A stretch of 64,000 bases of DNA from a virus, in the IMG/VR virus record IMGVR_UViG_3300013104_000001, positions 223,407 through 287,406 of that record; one strand, written 5' to 3'. The position numbers and the translations under genes were made by a program. This document shows, in pieces, positions 1 through 8,527 of the stretch (position 1 is the stretch's first letter; each line of letters opens with the position of its first letter). The notes under the pieces were generated by a model. The model made no database searches. It was not told where the DNA came from and saw nothing but the letters and a program-made list of their open reading frames with translations.

Positions 1-2
1 AC

Positions 3-953
3 AAGCTGCGTAACTTTGTAACTGCAAACTGCAGCAAGAAACCTGTACCGTTATCAGCGACACTTGAAGGGATGTCTGAAGAGTCATTCCCGAACTGGAT
101 GCTGGCATCGGTTATTGCACGTAAACTCTGTATCAACCATGTACGTCGTGGTGATGAGAACGGGCATCTGGTTGCTGCGGTATTCGCATACATCAACTAC
201 AACATCAAATTGGATGGGAAGTTTGGTGGCGGTGTCATGCCGAAGAAAGAGCGTCGTATGCTCGGGGAAGATGATCGTGAGAAAGCGGTGATCGATAACT
301 GGAAGATGAAAGAAGATGTGGATAAGATTGACATCCTGGCTTGTGCAGTAGGCTATGATGATCCAATCGCTGCAGCTTTGATGATCGAACCAACCCTGGA
401 CACCAACATGTTACTGCAGTGCATGAGTGCGATCCCTAATGCATGGGATTTCAACATGACACCACATCAGAGCATGTTGATCCAGTGGGTAACCGGTGAA
501 GTCCTGCCGCACATCAATGATACTTATACGCCACCGTTGGCGACTGAGTATTACGATTACGATGTGTGTGTGAAACTGGTTGCTATCACACAGGCGATTC
601 TCTGGCATCGTGGTTTCCCGTCTCTGGCTGTATTTGCAGCAACATATCCATCTCAGGTTGAAGAGTCTGGTATGCCAAATGCAATCATTCAGCTTGAACT
701 TAAGATCATGCAAGAGCTCGAAGGTTATTATCAACATATCCGTCTGGGCAAACGCCAAGATAGTTCAGATGGATTAGTGCACAAGACCATCAACGAGTTT
801 GTTAAGTCTCTGCTCGAAGATGACTATCAGGTAGTAGGCCCGGATGATCTCCTGGCTGCGTCGAATGTAGTAGATGCCGAGTATCGAATCGTCATCCCTG
901 AAAGTCTATATTACGATGTTGCTAGCTATATCCGTTATGTCGCTACCCGTTAA
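3..953 (+). CDS. Unknown protein, 5' end outside window
   Basis: The reading frame is open to the left edge of the window, so the gene is 5'-truncated. The first ATG at 72 is probably internal, because codons 3-71 encode ordinary sequence with no stop and no ribosome binding site precedes 72. About 316 residues are visible. The protein is soluble and mixed alpha/beta in appearance, with no membrane segment and no motif I recognise. It ends 27 bases before the next gene on the same strand and so probably shares its transcript. Function unknown. Its position next to a probable virion protein is the only hint. Confidence 0.8.
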   Translation, partial: KLRNFVTANCSKKPVPLSATLEGMSEESFPNWMLASVIARKLCINHVRRGDENGHLVAAVFAYINYNIKLDGKFGGGVMPKKERRMLGEDDREKAVIDNWKMKEDVDKIDILACAVGYDDPIAAALMIEPTLDTNMLLQCMSAIPNAWDFNMTPHQSMLIQWVTGEVLPHINDTYTPPLATEYYDYDVCVKLVAITQAILWHRGFPSLAVFAATYPSQVEESGMPNAIIQLELKIMQELEGYYQHIRLGKRQDSSDGLVHKTINEFVKSLLEDDYQVVGPDDLLAASNVVDAEYRIVIPESLYYDVASYIRYVATR

Positions 954-980
954 TTAATTTACACCGTTAGGAGTTGCACG

Positions 981-2495
981 ATGTTACCAAATTATACCAC
1001 TAACAATACAGGTTTCAGTGGGGTCGTAGAGAAAGCAGTTATCTGCCGTACCCCAGGTTATCAGACGATGCAGCGTCGTCCTTATTCCATGAACCTCAGT
1101 GGTAACACATCCCAAGTCATCGGGAACATGAGCGGAGGCGTGGATTATTCTAAAGAGCGTCTGGCACCAATTGCATCTTCTATTATCATGCCGCAGACTG
1201 CAGCCGAATCAGATGCATTGATTCCGAATGCCTGGGGTAATGAACGTTGTATGTTTATCCTGAAGATCGTGCATCAGGTTGATGCTGCTGGTAAGACGGT
1301 TCAGTATCTCAGTGGCTATACTGATCGCATGGGTATGCACCCGGCTATCAATGACATTCATCTTGACGATGACATGCAATTGTATTTCAACATGAGCATG
1401 GTCTATAAAGAAACCACCACGATCAACGGCTATGGCATGCCGCAGGTTTCTATCATCCCGATGATGGCAAGTCAGTTGGTCATGGGTCAGCAGGGTGGTG
1501 TGTATGGTCAGAACGATCGTACTATGCGTCCTGAGGATATCTATTCATCTATTAACTCTGGTCTGCTTACCGCGCAGAACAATCAGTGGAACAATGGCAA
1601 CGGTCAGGCAACGAACCAACAACGACTGTATGATGGTCGTGTACAGTTCCAGCCAAACCAACCGTATAAAGTCTCGGCCATGCAGAACCTGATTCCATCT
1701 AACTATCTGTCGCGTGTACTTGAAAGTGCTGCAACAGAAGCGATGGTGTATCAGGATGTCGGCAGTCGTCCAAACCCAACCGATACCTCCAACAGCATTG
1801 CAGCTTCTCTGAATGACGGTTATCTTAACAATGACCTGACGTTAGAAATGATCATGCATCGTACTGGTCTGAAAGAGAACTGCTGGATCTCCTGGCGTGA
1901 CCTGCGTACGCTGATGCCGAATATCATGTCTCCTGGTATTCTGCATAAAGCGGGCATGGAAGGTATTCAGACAGGTACCGTTGAAGGTGCTGTTGGCGGT
2001 GCGGGTTCAGAGTACATGAATGGTGCTAACTACGAAACAGTTATCGCTAACATGCTGAACAACGTTTGTAACGCACTGATGATGGACATGCTCATGGGTG
2101 AAGTCATGATCAGTGGCGACAACATGACCGGAACCAGTCACACGATGGGAATGGTCAGTGGTCAGTTTAATCTGAACATTCTGAATGCGACTTCGTTCGT
2201 TGATGGTCGTGATGTTCGTATCATGGGTGAGTCGTTTAAACAACGACTGGTTCGTGAATTCCTGTCAGGCTTTACTGGTCACAACCATGTGCCACTTGGC
2301 TTTAGCGTCAAAGCAAGCCTGATGGGCGAGAACGTCATCGATATCTCGTACAACGGTCAGCCTCGCACCCGTTTTGTATTCCCGTGCTTTGCAGCCTCGG
2401 CGTATACACCAATTCTGACTGGTAACCAAAACCAGTTATCTGAAATCGCAGTCCATACCCGCGCGCTGGTTGGTCAGTTAACAAACATCTTCTAA
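981..2495 (+). CDS. Probable virion structural protein, 504 aa
   Basis: GTTAGGAG lies about 8 bases upstream of the ATG, which fixes the start. The protein is rich in Asn, Met, Gly and Ser. A Gln/Asn-rich central stretch (about residues 165-230) separates two better folded halves, and there are no membrane segments or catalytic motifs. This composition and length are typical of phage particle proteins of the phiKZ-like group, but I do not recognise a named family. It is followed after 12 bases by the next gene, forming a two-gene unit that ends in a bidirectional terminator. Structural role is an inference. Confidence 0.75.
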   Translation: MLPNYTTNNTGFSGVVEKAVICRTPGYQTMQRRPYSMNLSGNTSQVIGNMSGGVDYSKERLAPIASSIIMPQTAAESDALIPNAWGNERCMFILKIVHQVDAAGKTVQYLSGYTDRMGMHPAINDIHLDDDMQLYFNMSMVYKETTTINGYGMPQVSIIPMMASQLVMGQQGGVYGQNDRTMRPEDIYSSINSGLLTAQNNQWNNGNGQATNQQRLYDGRVQFQPNQPYKVSAMQNLIPSNYLSRVLESAATEAMVYQDVGSRPNPTDTSNSIAASLNDGYLNNDLTLEMIMHRTGLKENCWISWRDLRTLMPNIMSPGILHKAGMEGIQTGTVEGAVGGAGSEYMNGANYETVIANMLNNVCNALMMDMLMGEVMISGDNMTGTSHTMGMVSGQFNLNILNATSFVDGRDVRIMGESFKQRLVREFLSGFTGHNHVPLGFSVKASLMGENVIDISYNGQPRTRFVFPCFAASAYTPILTGNQNQLSEIAVHTRALVGQLTNIF

Positions 2496-2507
2496 GGGAA
2501 GAATATC

Positions 2508-3977
2508 ATGTCTGATGTACTCGATTATTACAATGGTTTCCTGGACTCCACTAACAACCCGCGTGATGAGCATGGCGTGGTGTTGTACGAAAGCAACACC
2601 GGTGATTTAAAGCCGGTGATGATTGACGGTAAGAAACTGATCGTTCCAACCAAGGAATTCCAAAAGAAACCTGACTGGACTCAGTTCGTGGCATTCCATC
2701 CGTTGTCTGAGTCAATCGCTCGTGGTGAATCTGAAGTACTGCAGAAGGCACGTACACTGATTGGCCTGCGTCTGTTCTACAAATACATCGAACTGTCTGA
2801 AGCGTTACTGATGCTGGCGGTAGATAGCAACGCACAGGCGAAGCTGACACCAAGCACCATGAAACTGCTGGAAGGCCTGGGTGATGCTGATGCGAAGACT
2901 GTTGAGAACTTCTCAAAGATCATTGCAAAAGCGAAAGTCAACTTTGATGGCGGTGAAAACCGCTGTCTCATCTCTCTGTTCTTAAAACGCGGCGGTACCA
3001 TGAACGGTACGAAGTTTGCCCGTTTGTGTGTAGCAAGCTTCCCGTATTACGAAGCGCTGCAGAAGATCGAAGATGAAGCGGCTGATAAGCGTCAGGTGTT
3101 TGGTGTGCCATTGCGTGCTAAAGACATCAAAGTGCTGAAACGCCTGCATGAAGTGATTCTGCCAAACAGCGATGACGGCGTGTATTCAATCGGTACCAAC
3201 TCACAGATCGCTCCTTACTGGGGTGCGCTGATGATGACGTATGTCAATCTGTTGAATCAGTTCAACAGCCTGGTGAAGCCGTTCTCTAAAGTGATCAAAT
3301 CACTGAAGACCGTCAACACTGACTGGGATGTGGGTGACGAACTGCAGAAGTTCCGTAACCAGATTCCACCGATGCCGTATAACGAAGGTGCGGATGCAAC
3401 AACTCCACCACCTGAAGCGCAGCAGCAGCCGGCAGTACAGCAGCAGGTTCCTCAGGCACAACCGCAACAGCTAACGCAGCAACCAGTTGCTGTTCAACAA
3501 CCGCAGGCACAGCCACAGTACGCACCGCAGTATACGCCAGCGGCAGCGGTACATCCGACACCTGCTCCGGTAAACCACACTAAGACCAGCAATTCAAATG
3601 GTATTAGCTTTGGTGATGCGCTGAGTAAGTCGCCGGTAGCTATGGCGGTACCGCAGATGTATCCACAGATGCAACAAATGCCGCAGATGGCACAGATGTA
3701 TCCACAGATGCAAATGCCACTGCAGATGGCAATGCCGCCAGTAGCAGGCCAACAGATGTATCCGCAAATGATGCTTCCACAAGGTCACATGCCGATGCCT
3801 CCTGTCGGTGGTCAGCCACAGCAGCCGATGTATCAGCAACCACAAATGCCAATGTACCAACAGCCGCAGATGCAAATGTATCCGCAGCAGATGCCAGGGA
3901 TGCAGCAGATGTATCCTCAGCAGCAAATGATGCAACAGCCAATGATGCAACCTGGGATGTTCCAGTTCCAGCGTTAA
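2508..3977 (+). CDS. Unknown protein with long Pro/Gln/Met-rich tail, 489 aa
   Basis: Start supported by AGGGAAG ten bases upstream. Residues 1 to about 285 look globular and helical. Residues about 290-489 are low complexity: first Pro/Gln-rich (many QQP and AQPQ steps), then a Met/Gln/Pro repeat built on MYPQM, QMPQM and MYQQPQM. The tail ends in MFQFQR. Such tails are disordered and sticky and may bind a partner or scaffold. Function is not recognised. The gene is the last before a strong hairpin terminator. Confidence 0.8.
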   Translation: MSDVLDYYNGFLDSTNNPRDEHGVVLYESNTGDLKPVMIDGKKLIVPTKEFQKKPDWTQFVAFHPLSESIARGESEVLQKARTLIGLRLFYKYIELSEALLMLAVDSNAQAKLTPSTMKLLEGLGDADAKTVENFSKIIAKAKVNFDGGENRCLISLFLKRGGTMNGTKFARLCVASFPYYEALQKIEDEAADKRQVFGVPLRAKDIKVLKRLHEVILPNSDDGVYSIGTNSQIAPYWGALMMTYVNLLNQFNSLVKPFSKVIKSLKTVNTDWDVGDELQKFRNQIPPMPYNEGADATTPPPEAQQQPAVQQQVPQAQPQQLTQQPVAVQQPQAQPQYAPQYTPAAAVHPTPAPVNHTKTSNSNGISFGDALSKSPVAMAVPQMYPQMQQMPQMAQMYPQMQMPLQMAMPPVAGQQMYPQMMLPQGHMPMPPVGGQPQQPMYQQPQMPMYQQPQMQMYPQQMPGMQQMYPQQQMMQQPMMQPGMFQFQR

Positions 3978-3988
3978 TCTAAACTGAT

Positions 3989-4024
3989 CGGCATAACGGG
4001 AGGGACTTCGGTCCCTCCCATTTA
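3989..4024. terminator. Bidirectional terminator with CGGCATA flank
   Basis: A perfect 9-bp stem (3998-4006 with 4011-4019) closes on the stable loop TTCG. It lies between converging genes. On the plus strand it is followed by ATTTATCG. On the minus strand the hairpin is followed by GTTATGCCG, the same tail seen at other terminators in the window. Confidence 0.85.
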
Positions 4025-4032
4025 TCGATGCA

Positions 4033-4368
4033 TCATTTTTTATTTAAGTTGTAAAGATCACGAATACTCGAGAGCATGCTATCGTTTTCATCGATGAGTT
4101 TGATTTTATCAACTATCATATCCCACTTAAAGGGATTTACGATACCATTCAATCGCATAATTAACCAATGCATGTGATACGCAACCCTTGCGTTCAATAA
4201 CACCATGCGAAAGTCACCGCGTTCTTCATACTGCGCAAGAGCAGTAGGCGGAGTATAATCAGTTGCCCGTGCTCTTAATAAATCAAGATGGTGAATTAAC
4301 ACCTTACGAAAGCCAGGGTCTTGATAGATGGCAATTGTAGGATGCACGATCTCGTTGGATACTTGCAT
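4033..4368 (-). CDS. Small unknown protein, 111 aa
   Basis: Single minus-strand gene between two plus-strand blocks. It reads from an ATG at 4368 with AGGTAT upstream and ends 9 bases from the shared terminator. The protein is soluble, with a helical middle part containing an Arg/His-rich segment and an acidic C-terminal third. No family recognised. It is kept because it fills the gap between terminator and promoter, has a plausible start, and no plus-strand frame competes with it. Confidence 0.65.
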   Translation of the reverse strand: MQVSNEIVHPTIAIYQDPGFRKVLIHHLDLLRARATDYTPPTALAQYEERGDFRMVLLNARVAYHMHWLIMRLNGIVNPFKWDMIVDKIKLIDENDSMLSSIRDLYNLNKK

Positions 4369-4393
4369 GGAAATATACCTATACTTGTTTAAG

Positions 4394-4403
4394 CCTATAT
4401 TAT
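4394..4403 (+). promoter_or_regulatory. Putative phage promoter, CCTATATTAT
   Basis: The ten bases match two other intergenic copies (CCTACATTAT at 23482 and 63398) with one difference. All three sit 33-39 bases before a start codon and behind a terminator or strand switch. This copy would drive the polymerase and helicase operon. It resembles the AT-rich early promoters of phiKZ (TATATTAC type), which is recall. Confidence 0.5.
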
Positions 4404-4436
4404 CATTGTGCAGTTAGGTTGATAAAAGGAACAGCA

Positions 4437-6536
4437 ATGAATCACATTACCGAAGCAAGTGAATTATCTCCCGATATCTTAGGCGGTATTCTTTGTTTGA
4501 ACCCTACCTTACATGGTGATAGCAGCCCACGATCTGCTATGTTTGGTGGTCACGCAGGACAAGCGGTTACCATTGAAGGTAGTACACCGCGAATGTTGAA
4601 GACCGGCATGGAGTACGTGTATGGTCGTCCAACATTTAAGATTGAAGCTCCGTGTCAGATGTTGGTCATTGGGGTTATCAATCGCTTTGCGACTAATCAC
4701 GTAGGTGCAGGCGGTATTCGTGAGAACCCCGAACGTTATGTGATCTATCAGAACGTAGAGCGCAGTAATGTCCCGACCTTTGGCATTATGTGTATTCCAA
4801 CTTACCATACGCGTAATCACGCATTAGGTTTTAAGTACAAGCCTCATGCGCGTAATATCCAGCGTCTGTATAATGAGAAAGAGTATTTCCAGAAAGGCGA
4901 TATCTTTGCAATCTCACCAAACTTAACGGAAGGTGGTGATTATAAGTACGGTCGTGAAACGAACGTTGCTTTCATGTCACTACCAGAGGTCGAGCAGGAC
5001 GGCATGGTGGTCACCGAATCGTTTGCCAAGGCGATGGCGTGTACCAAGATTGAAAACCGCATTGTACAATGGGGTGATGATTATGTGTTGTTGAACCTTT
5101 ATGGTGATGACACCACGTATAAAGCATATCCAGATATCGGTGAAAAGATTCGTGATGATGGCATGCTGTATGCCATGCGTCGAATCATACCGGGCACGGG
5201 TATTGTGAACATGACGCCAAAAGCATTGCGTATCTTCGATCCAGAGTTTGACAAACCTGTTTATGCAGAAGCAGGCGCTACCGTTATTAACGTAGCAGTG
5301 AACTCTGACCGTATGCGTACAGGTCGTGCTGAAGTTCAGTTCTATGATAAACAGACTGAACGCTATGAACGTGCTGCTCGTGAGTTCTCCAAACAACTGC
5401 GTAACCTGTATGACAATCTGTATCGTCAGTATGGTGCGGGTATGGTGCTGGAACCAGAACTCAACCGAATGATCACTGATGCGATCTCTGACACAGGTGG
5501 TATGGATCGTAAGATCAATAACCAAGGTCAGATCATGTCTGTCGATAAAGGTACCCAGGTTTATAACAAGGTACCGATTGGCGACTGGCGTGTGAAGATC
5601 ACCTTTGTTAAGCGTATCGAAGCCGGTGTACGTTTCAAGATCACTGATACCCATGGCGGTAAAGGTGTTATTGTAAATGTGATCAAGGATGAAGATGCAC
5701 CAACGGATGACTTCGGTAACCGTGCTGATGTAATCATGGATGATGTGTCGATCACCAAACGTATGAACTTAGGCAAACCAGTTGAGCAGTATATCAACGG
5801 GGCATCTGTCTATGCGACTAAGGTTGCGCGTGAGCTGGTTGCGAAGGGTGACACAGATGGTGCATGGAATCACCTGATGAGTTATTACGAAGCCGCAGCT
5901 TTTGAACAGTACGAGCTGATGCAGAATGGCATGTATAATGACAAGCCTACTCGTGACATGCATGTTGCTCATGTCTGTGCGAATGGCGTGCAGTTGTTTG
6001 CACCAACCAATCGTCGCTTCTATGGTGCTGAGCAATGTCGTCGTATCATGAAGAAGCATGACTTCCCGATCAGTCCAGTGCGGTATCGTGCACCTAATGG
6101 TGAAATGGTTCGTACGCGTGACCCGGTGATGATTGCACCAATCTACATCATCCTGCTGGAGAAGATGGGCGAGTATTGGGCGTCGTGTGCAATTCCAAAG
6201 CTCACGCACTTTGGTACACTCTCATCTCTGACGCAAGCAGACAAATACGCACTGCCATGGCGTAATACACCGACTCGTTTCGGTGAGTCTGAATTGCGAC
6301 TGTTCCTGGCGGCCTGTCGTGGTGTTTATGCTAACCGTCTACAGAGCATGGCGAACACGCCTGCAATGCAACGTGAAGCAGCATTGATGATGTTACGTCA
6401 TCAGACACCAATGAACATGGATAACGTGATTGACGAACGTAAAACACCATTGGGTCGTGCACGTCCGCTACAAATGTATAAGCACAACCAAAGCTGTCGT
6501 GGTATCGAGTTTGAAACCACTACACTTGCGAGCTAA
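4437..6536 (+). CDS. RNA polymerase beta subunit, C-terminal part (non-virion type)
   Basis: This subunit carries the C-terminal half of beta in a split multisubunit RNA polymerase. Around residues 390-455 it has the beta signature: a K-x-GGKGV segment matching the bacterial GDK...GNKGVI region that contacts the nucleotide, then ED-P-x-D-x-x-G and RMNLGKPVE, matching EDMP...SRMNIGQ. Both active-centre lysines appear kept. The start is ATG 4437 with AAAGGA about 7 bases upstream; a TTG 18 bases earlier is less likely. It lies directly before the beta-prime C-terminal gene. By that order and motif it corresponds to phiKZ gp71-73 (recall). The N-terminal beta part is not in the window. Confidence 0.9.
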   Translation: MNHITEASELSPDILGGILCLNPTLHGDSSPRSAMFGGHAGQAVTIEGSTPRMLKTGMEYVYGRPTFKIEAPCQMLVIGVINRFATNHVGAGGIRENPERYVIYQNVERSNVPTFGIMCIPTYHTRNHALGFKYKPHARNIQRLYNEKEYFQKGDIFAISPNLTEGGDYKYGRETNVAFMSLPEVEQDGMVVTESFAKAMACTKIENRIVQWGDDYVLLNLYGDDTTYKAYPDIGEKIRDDGMLYAMRRIIPGTGIVNMTPKALRIFDPEFDKPVYAEAGATVINVAVNSDRMRTGRAEVQFYDKQTERYERAAREFSKQLRNLYDNLYRQYGAGMVLEPELNRMITDAISDTGGMDRKINNQGQIMSVDKGTQVYNKVPIGDWRVKITFVKRIEAGVRFKITDTHGGKGVIVNVIKDEDAPTDDFGNRADVIMDDVSITKRMNLGKPVEQYINGASVYATKVARELVAKGDTDGAWNHLMSYYEAAAFEQYELMQNGMYNDKPTRDMHVAHVCANGVQLFAPTNRRFYGAEQCRRIMKKHDFPISPVRYRAPNGEMVRTRDPVMIAPIYIILLEKMGEYWASCAIPKLTHFGTLSSLTQADKYALPWRNTPTRFGESELRLFLAACRGVYANRLQSMANTPAMQREAALMMLRHQTPMNMDNVIDERKTPLGRARPLQMYKHNQSCRGIEFETTTLAS

Positions 6537-6546
6537 GGGGAATTAA

Positions 6547-8514
6547 ATGCAACAATATCATTGGCGCGAACTGATAGCCATGTCTGAAGAACAGATCTGG
6601 CAATTAGATCCTGCAATTAATAACCCAACCGTTCAGGTAACCGCCGAAGACATGGTTATCAAGATCCCCGTTCGACAAGTTATTGCCAGTTGGTATTGCT
6701 GGCCATTCCAGAAACTCTATAAGGACATGGTTCTGGAGAAACGTCACTTCATCACGGCGTTTCGTTTGTCGAACAAATCAATCCTGGGTGTAATGACCCA
6801 GGGTTATCGGGATTACGATAAGCTTATCAACGGTCAGCCGTTTGATGTGGTAGCAATGAACAGTCTGATCGCGAAGACAGTTAACCGCATCAATAATGCA
6901 TTCGTTGTAAAGATCCCGCAGTATGTCACGACGTCATCGATCAAGCAGTATATCCAGATCGTTGATGATCCTGACTTCAAAGCGATTCGTTCTGCCATGG
7001 AACCTAATCAGAACTCCATTCGTGAAGGCTATGATCAGTCTTACTCGATGCTGATGGATCCAAATAAGTTTGTGGGTAACCAGGTCGCTGAGTATGTCAA
7101 GCAAGGTTCTGCCTCTGCTGGACAGGCACTGCAATGTCTGGTTGTCCGCGGCTATCTGACCGACCATAACTCCCGTATCTTCGTACGACCGGTTATGGGT
7201 AACTATGTGGAAGGTCTGGGCAAGTTCTACGAATCGTTTGTGGAATCACGTTCTGCAACCAAAGCATCGCTGTTTACCAAGAAACCGCTTGAGGACTCAG
7301 AGTGGTTTAACCGTAAGATGCAGTTGGTTGCACAAGCCATCCAGAAGATCCATCTGGGTCAGGATTGTGGATCTACTCAAACGGTACCAATTGTCATGCG
7401 TCGTGGTTGGGCTTCCGGCATGGCCGGTAAGTATTATCTCGACGAAGACGGTTCGTTTAAAATGATCAACGAAGATGACAAGCATCTGGAGAACCGCCTG
7501 TTACATGTGCGCTCTCCAATGTATTGTAATCATCCTGACCGTACCGGCGTCTGTGAGCGTTGTTATGGTAAGCTTGCGGTAAGTATCCCGTATTTCAACG
7601 TACTGGGTAAGATCGGGGATAATGAAGTTATTGCAGGTCATGTGTCAGCAACAGAAATCGGTGAGGATCTCTCGCAGAAGATGTTGTCAACTAAACACCT
7701 CGATACCTCCTCGACTGTTGATCCCTTTATTGTCCGCCGTTCAGATATGTTATACGTGAAGCCAGGTCAGCGCGAGAACGCCATTCGCCTGAACCCACGT
7801 TTACGTAATGAGAAAGTGGTGATGAAGGTAAGTTTCGACAAAACTACCGCATTATCTGATATCGCAGTTGCCGAGAACTTAGATGAGGTCGCAACGCGTG
7901 TTTCTGGGTTCAATGAAATCGTGCTGGAGTTTGAACGTGAAGATGGGGGTAAAGAAGCAATCCCTATTAACACAACGCAGGGTTCTCGTCAGGGTCAATT
8001 CACTGTCGAGTTCTTACGTTATCTGCAGCGCGTAAGCTGGACGAGTGCTGATAAAGATTATATCGCAATCAGACTGGATCAGTTTGACTATGAATGTGAC
8101 GTCGTGGAACTGCCGTTAGTGCATGAAGACATGATGGCCTATCAGAAGCAAATCGAATCCTACATTCGTTTTAGCAAGGAGTCAGCGAACTGGAAAAACA
8201 AGTTTGTTACGCCTGATGAAGTCGGTGTGGTACTGGATGAATTCTATTCCCTGTTGCGTCAGCGTTTAGGTGTGAACATTATTCATGCCGAGATGATGTT
8301 GTATGCAGTGATGACCATGAATCCAGGTCAAGGCGATTATCGTCTGCCACGGGCATATGAACCACGGCAGTTTAGTTCTTATCACGAATGTATCGAGTAT
8401 CGTTCTCTCTCTGTACAGCTCGTGTATCAGGAACAAGCAGCAGTGATGCTCAAGCCATCGACCTTCTTGAATGACAAGCGACAACCGCACCCGATGGATG
8501 AGATCTTCAAATAA
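6547..8514 (+). CDS. RNA polymerase beta-prime subunit, C-terminal part (non-virion type)
   Basis: Around residues 320-390 the protein shows the beta-prime zinc region and trigger loop: VRSP, then C-x9-C-x2-CYG, then a segment reading VSATEIGEDLSQKMLSTKH. This matches the bacterial RGVCAKCYG...AAQSIGEPGTQLTMRTFH block. One of the usual four zinc cysteines seems missing. The catalytic NADFDGD loop is absent, as expected if it sits on a separate N-terminal beta-prime gene. AGGGGAA precedes the ATG and the gap to the beta gene is 10 bases. Corresponds to phiKZ gp74 by content and order (recall). It should assemble with the preceding product to transcribe middle and late phage genes. Confidence 0.9.
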   Translation: MQQYHWRELIAMSEEQIWQLDPAINNPTVQVTAEDMVIKIPVRQVIASWYCWPFQKLYKDMVLEKRHFITAFRLSNKSILGVMTQGYRDYDKLINGQPFDVVAMNSLIAKTVNRINNAFVVKIPQYVTTSSIKQYIQIVDDPDFKAIRSAMEPNQNSIREGYDQSYSMLMDPNKFVGNQVAEYVKQGSASAGQALQCLVVRGYLTDHNSRIFVRPVMGNYVEGLGKFYESFVESRSATKASLFTKKPLEDSEWFNRKMQLVAQAIQKIHLGQDCGSTQTVPIVMRRGWASGMAGKYYLDEDGSFKMINEDDKHLENRLLHVRSPMYCNHPDRTGVCERCYGKLAVSIPYFNVLGKIGDNEVIAGHVSATEIGEDLSQKMLSTKHLDTSSTVDPFIVRRSDMLYVKPGQRENAIRLNPRLRNEKVVMKVSFDKTTALSDIAVAENLDEVATRVSGFNEIVLEFEREDGGKEAIPINTTQGSRQGQFTVEFLRYLQRVSWTSADKDYIAIRLDQFDYECDVVELPLVHEDMMAYQKQIESYIRFSKESANWKNKFVTPDEVGVVLDEFYSLLRQRLGVNIIHAEMMLYAVMTMNPGQGDYRLPRAYEPRQFSSYHECIEYRSLSVQLVYQEQAAVMLKPSTFLNDKRQPHPMDEIFK

Positions 8515-8527
8515 GTAAGAGGTAGCG

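Noticed and set aside
72-953. ATG 72 as the true start of the first gene
   Set aside because: The frame is open to the left edge and no ribosome binding site precedes 72, so the gene is truncated rather than starting there.
4980-5654. Minus-strand frame of 224 codons
   Set aside because: It is opposite the RNA polymerase beta gene, which has family motifs; no support on the minus strand.
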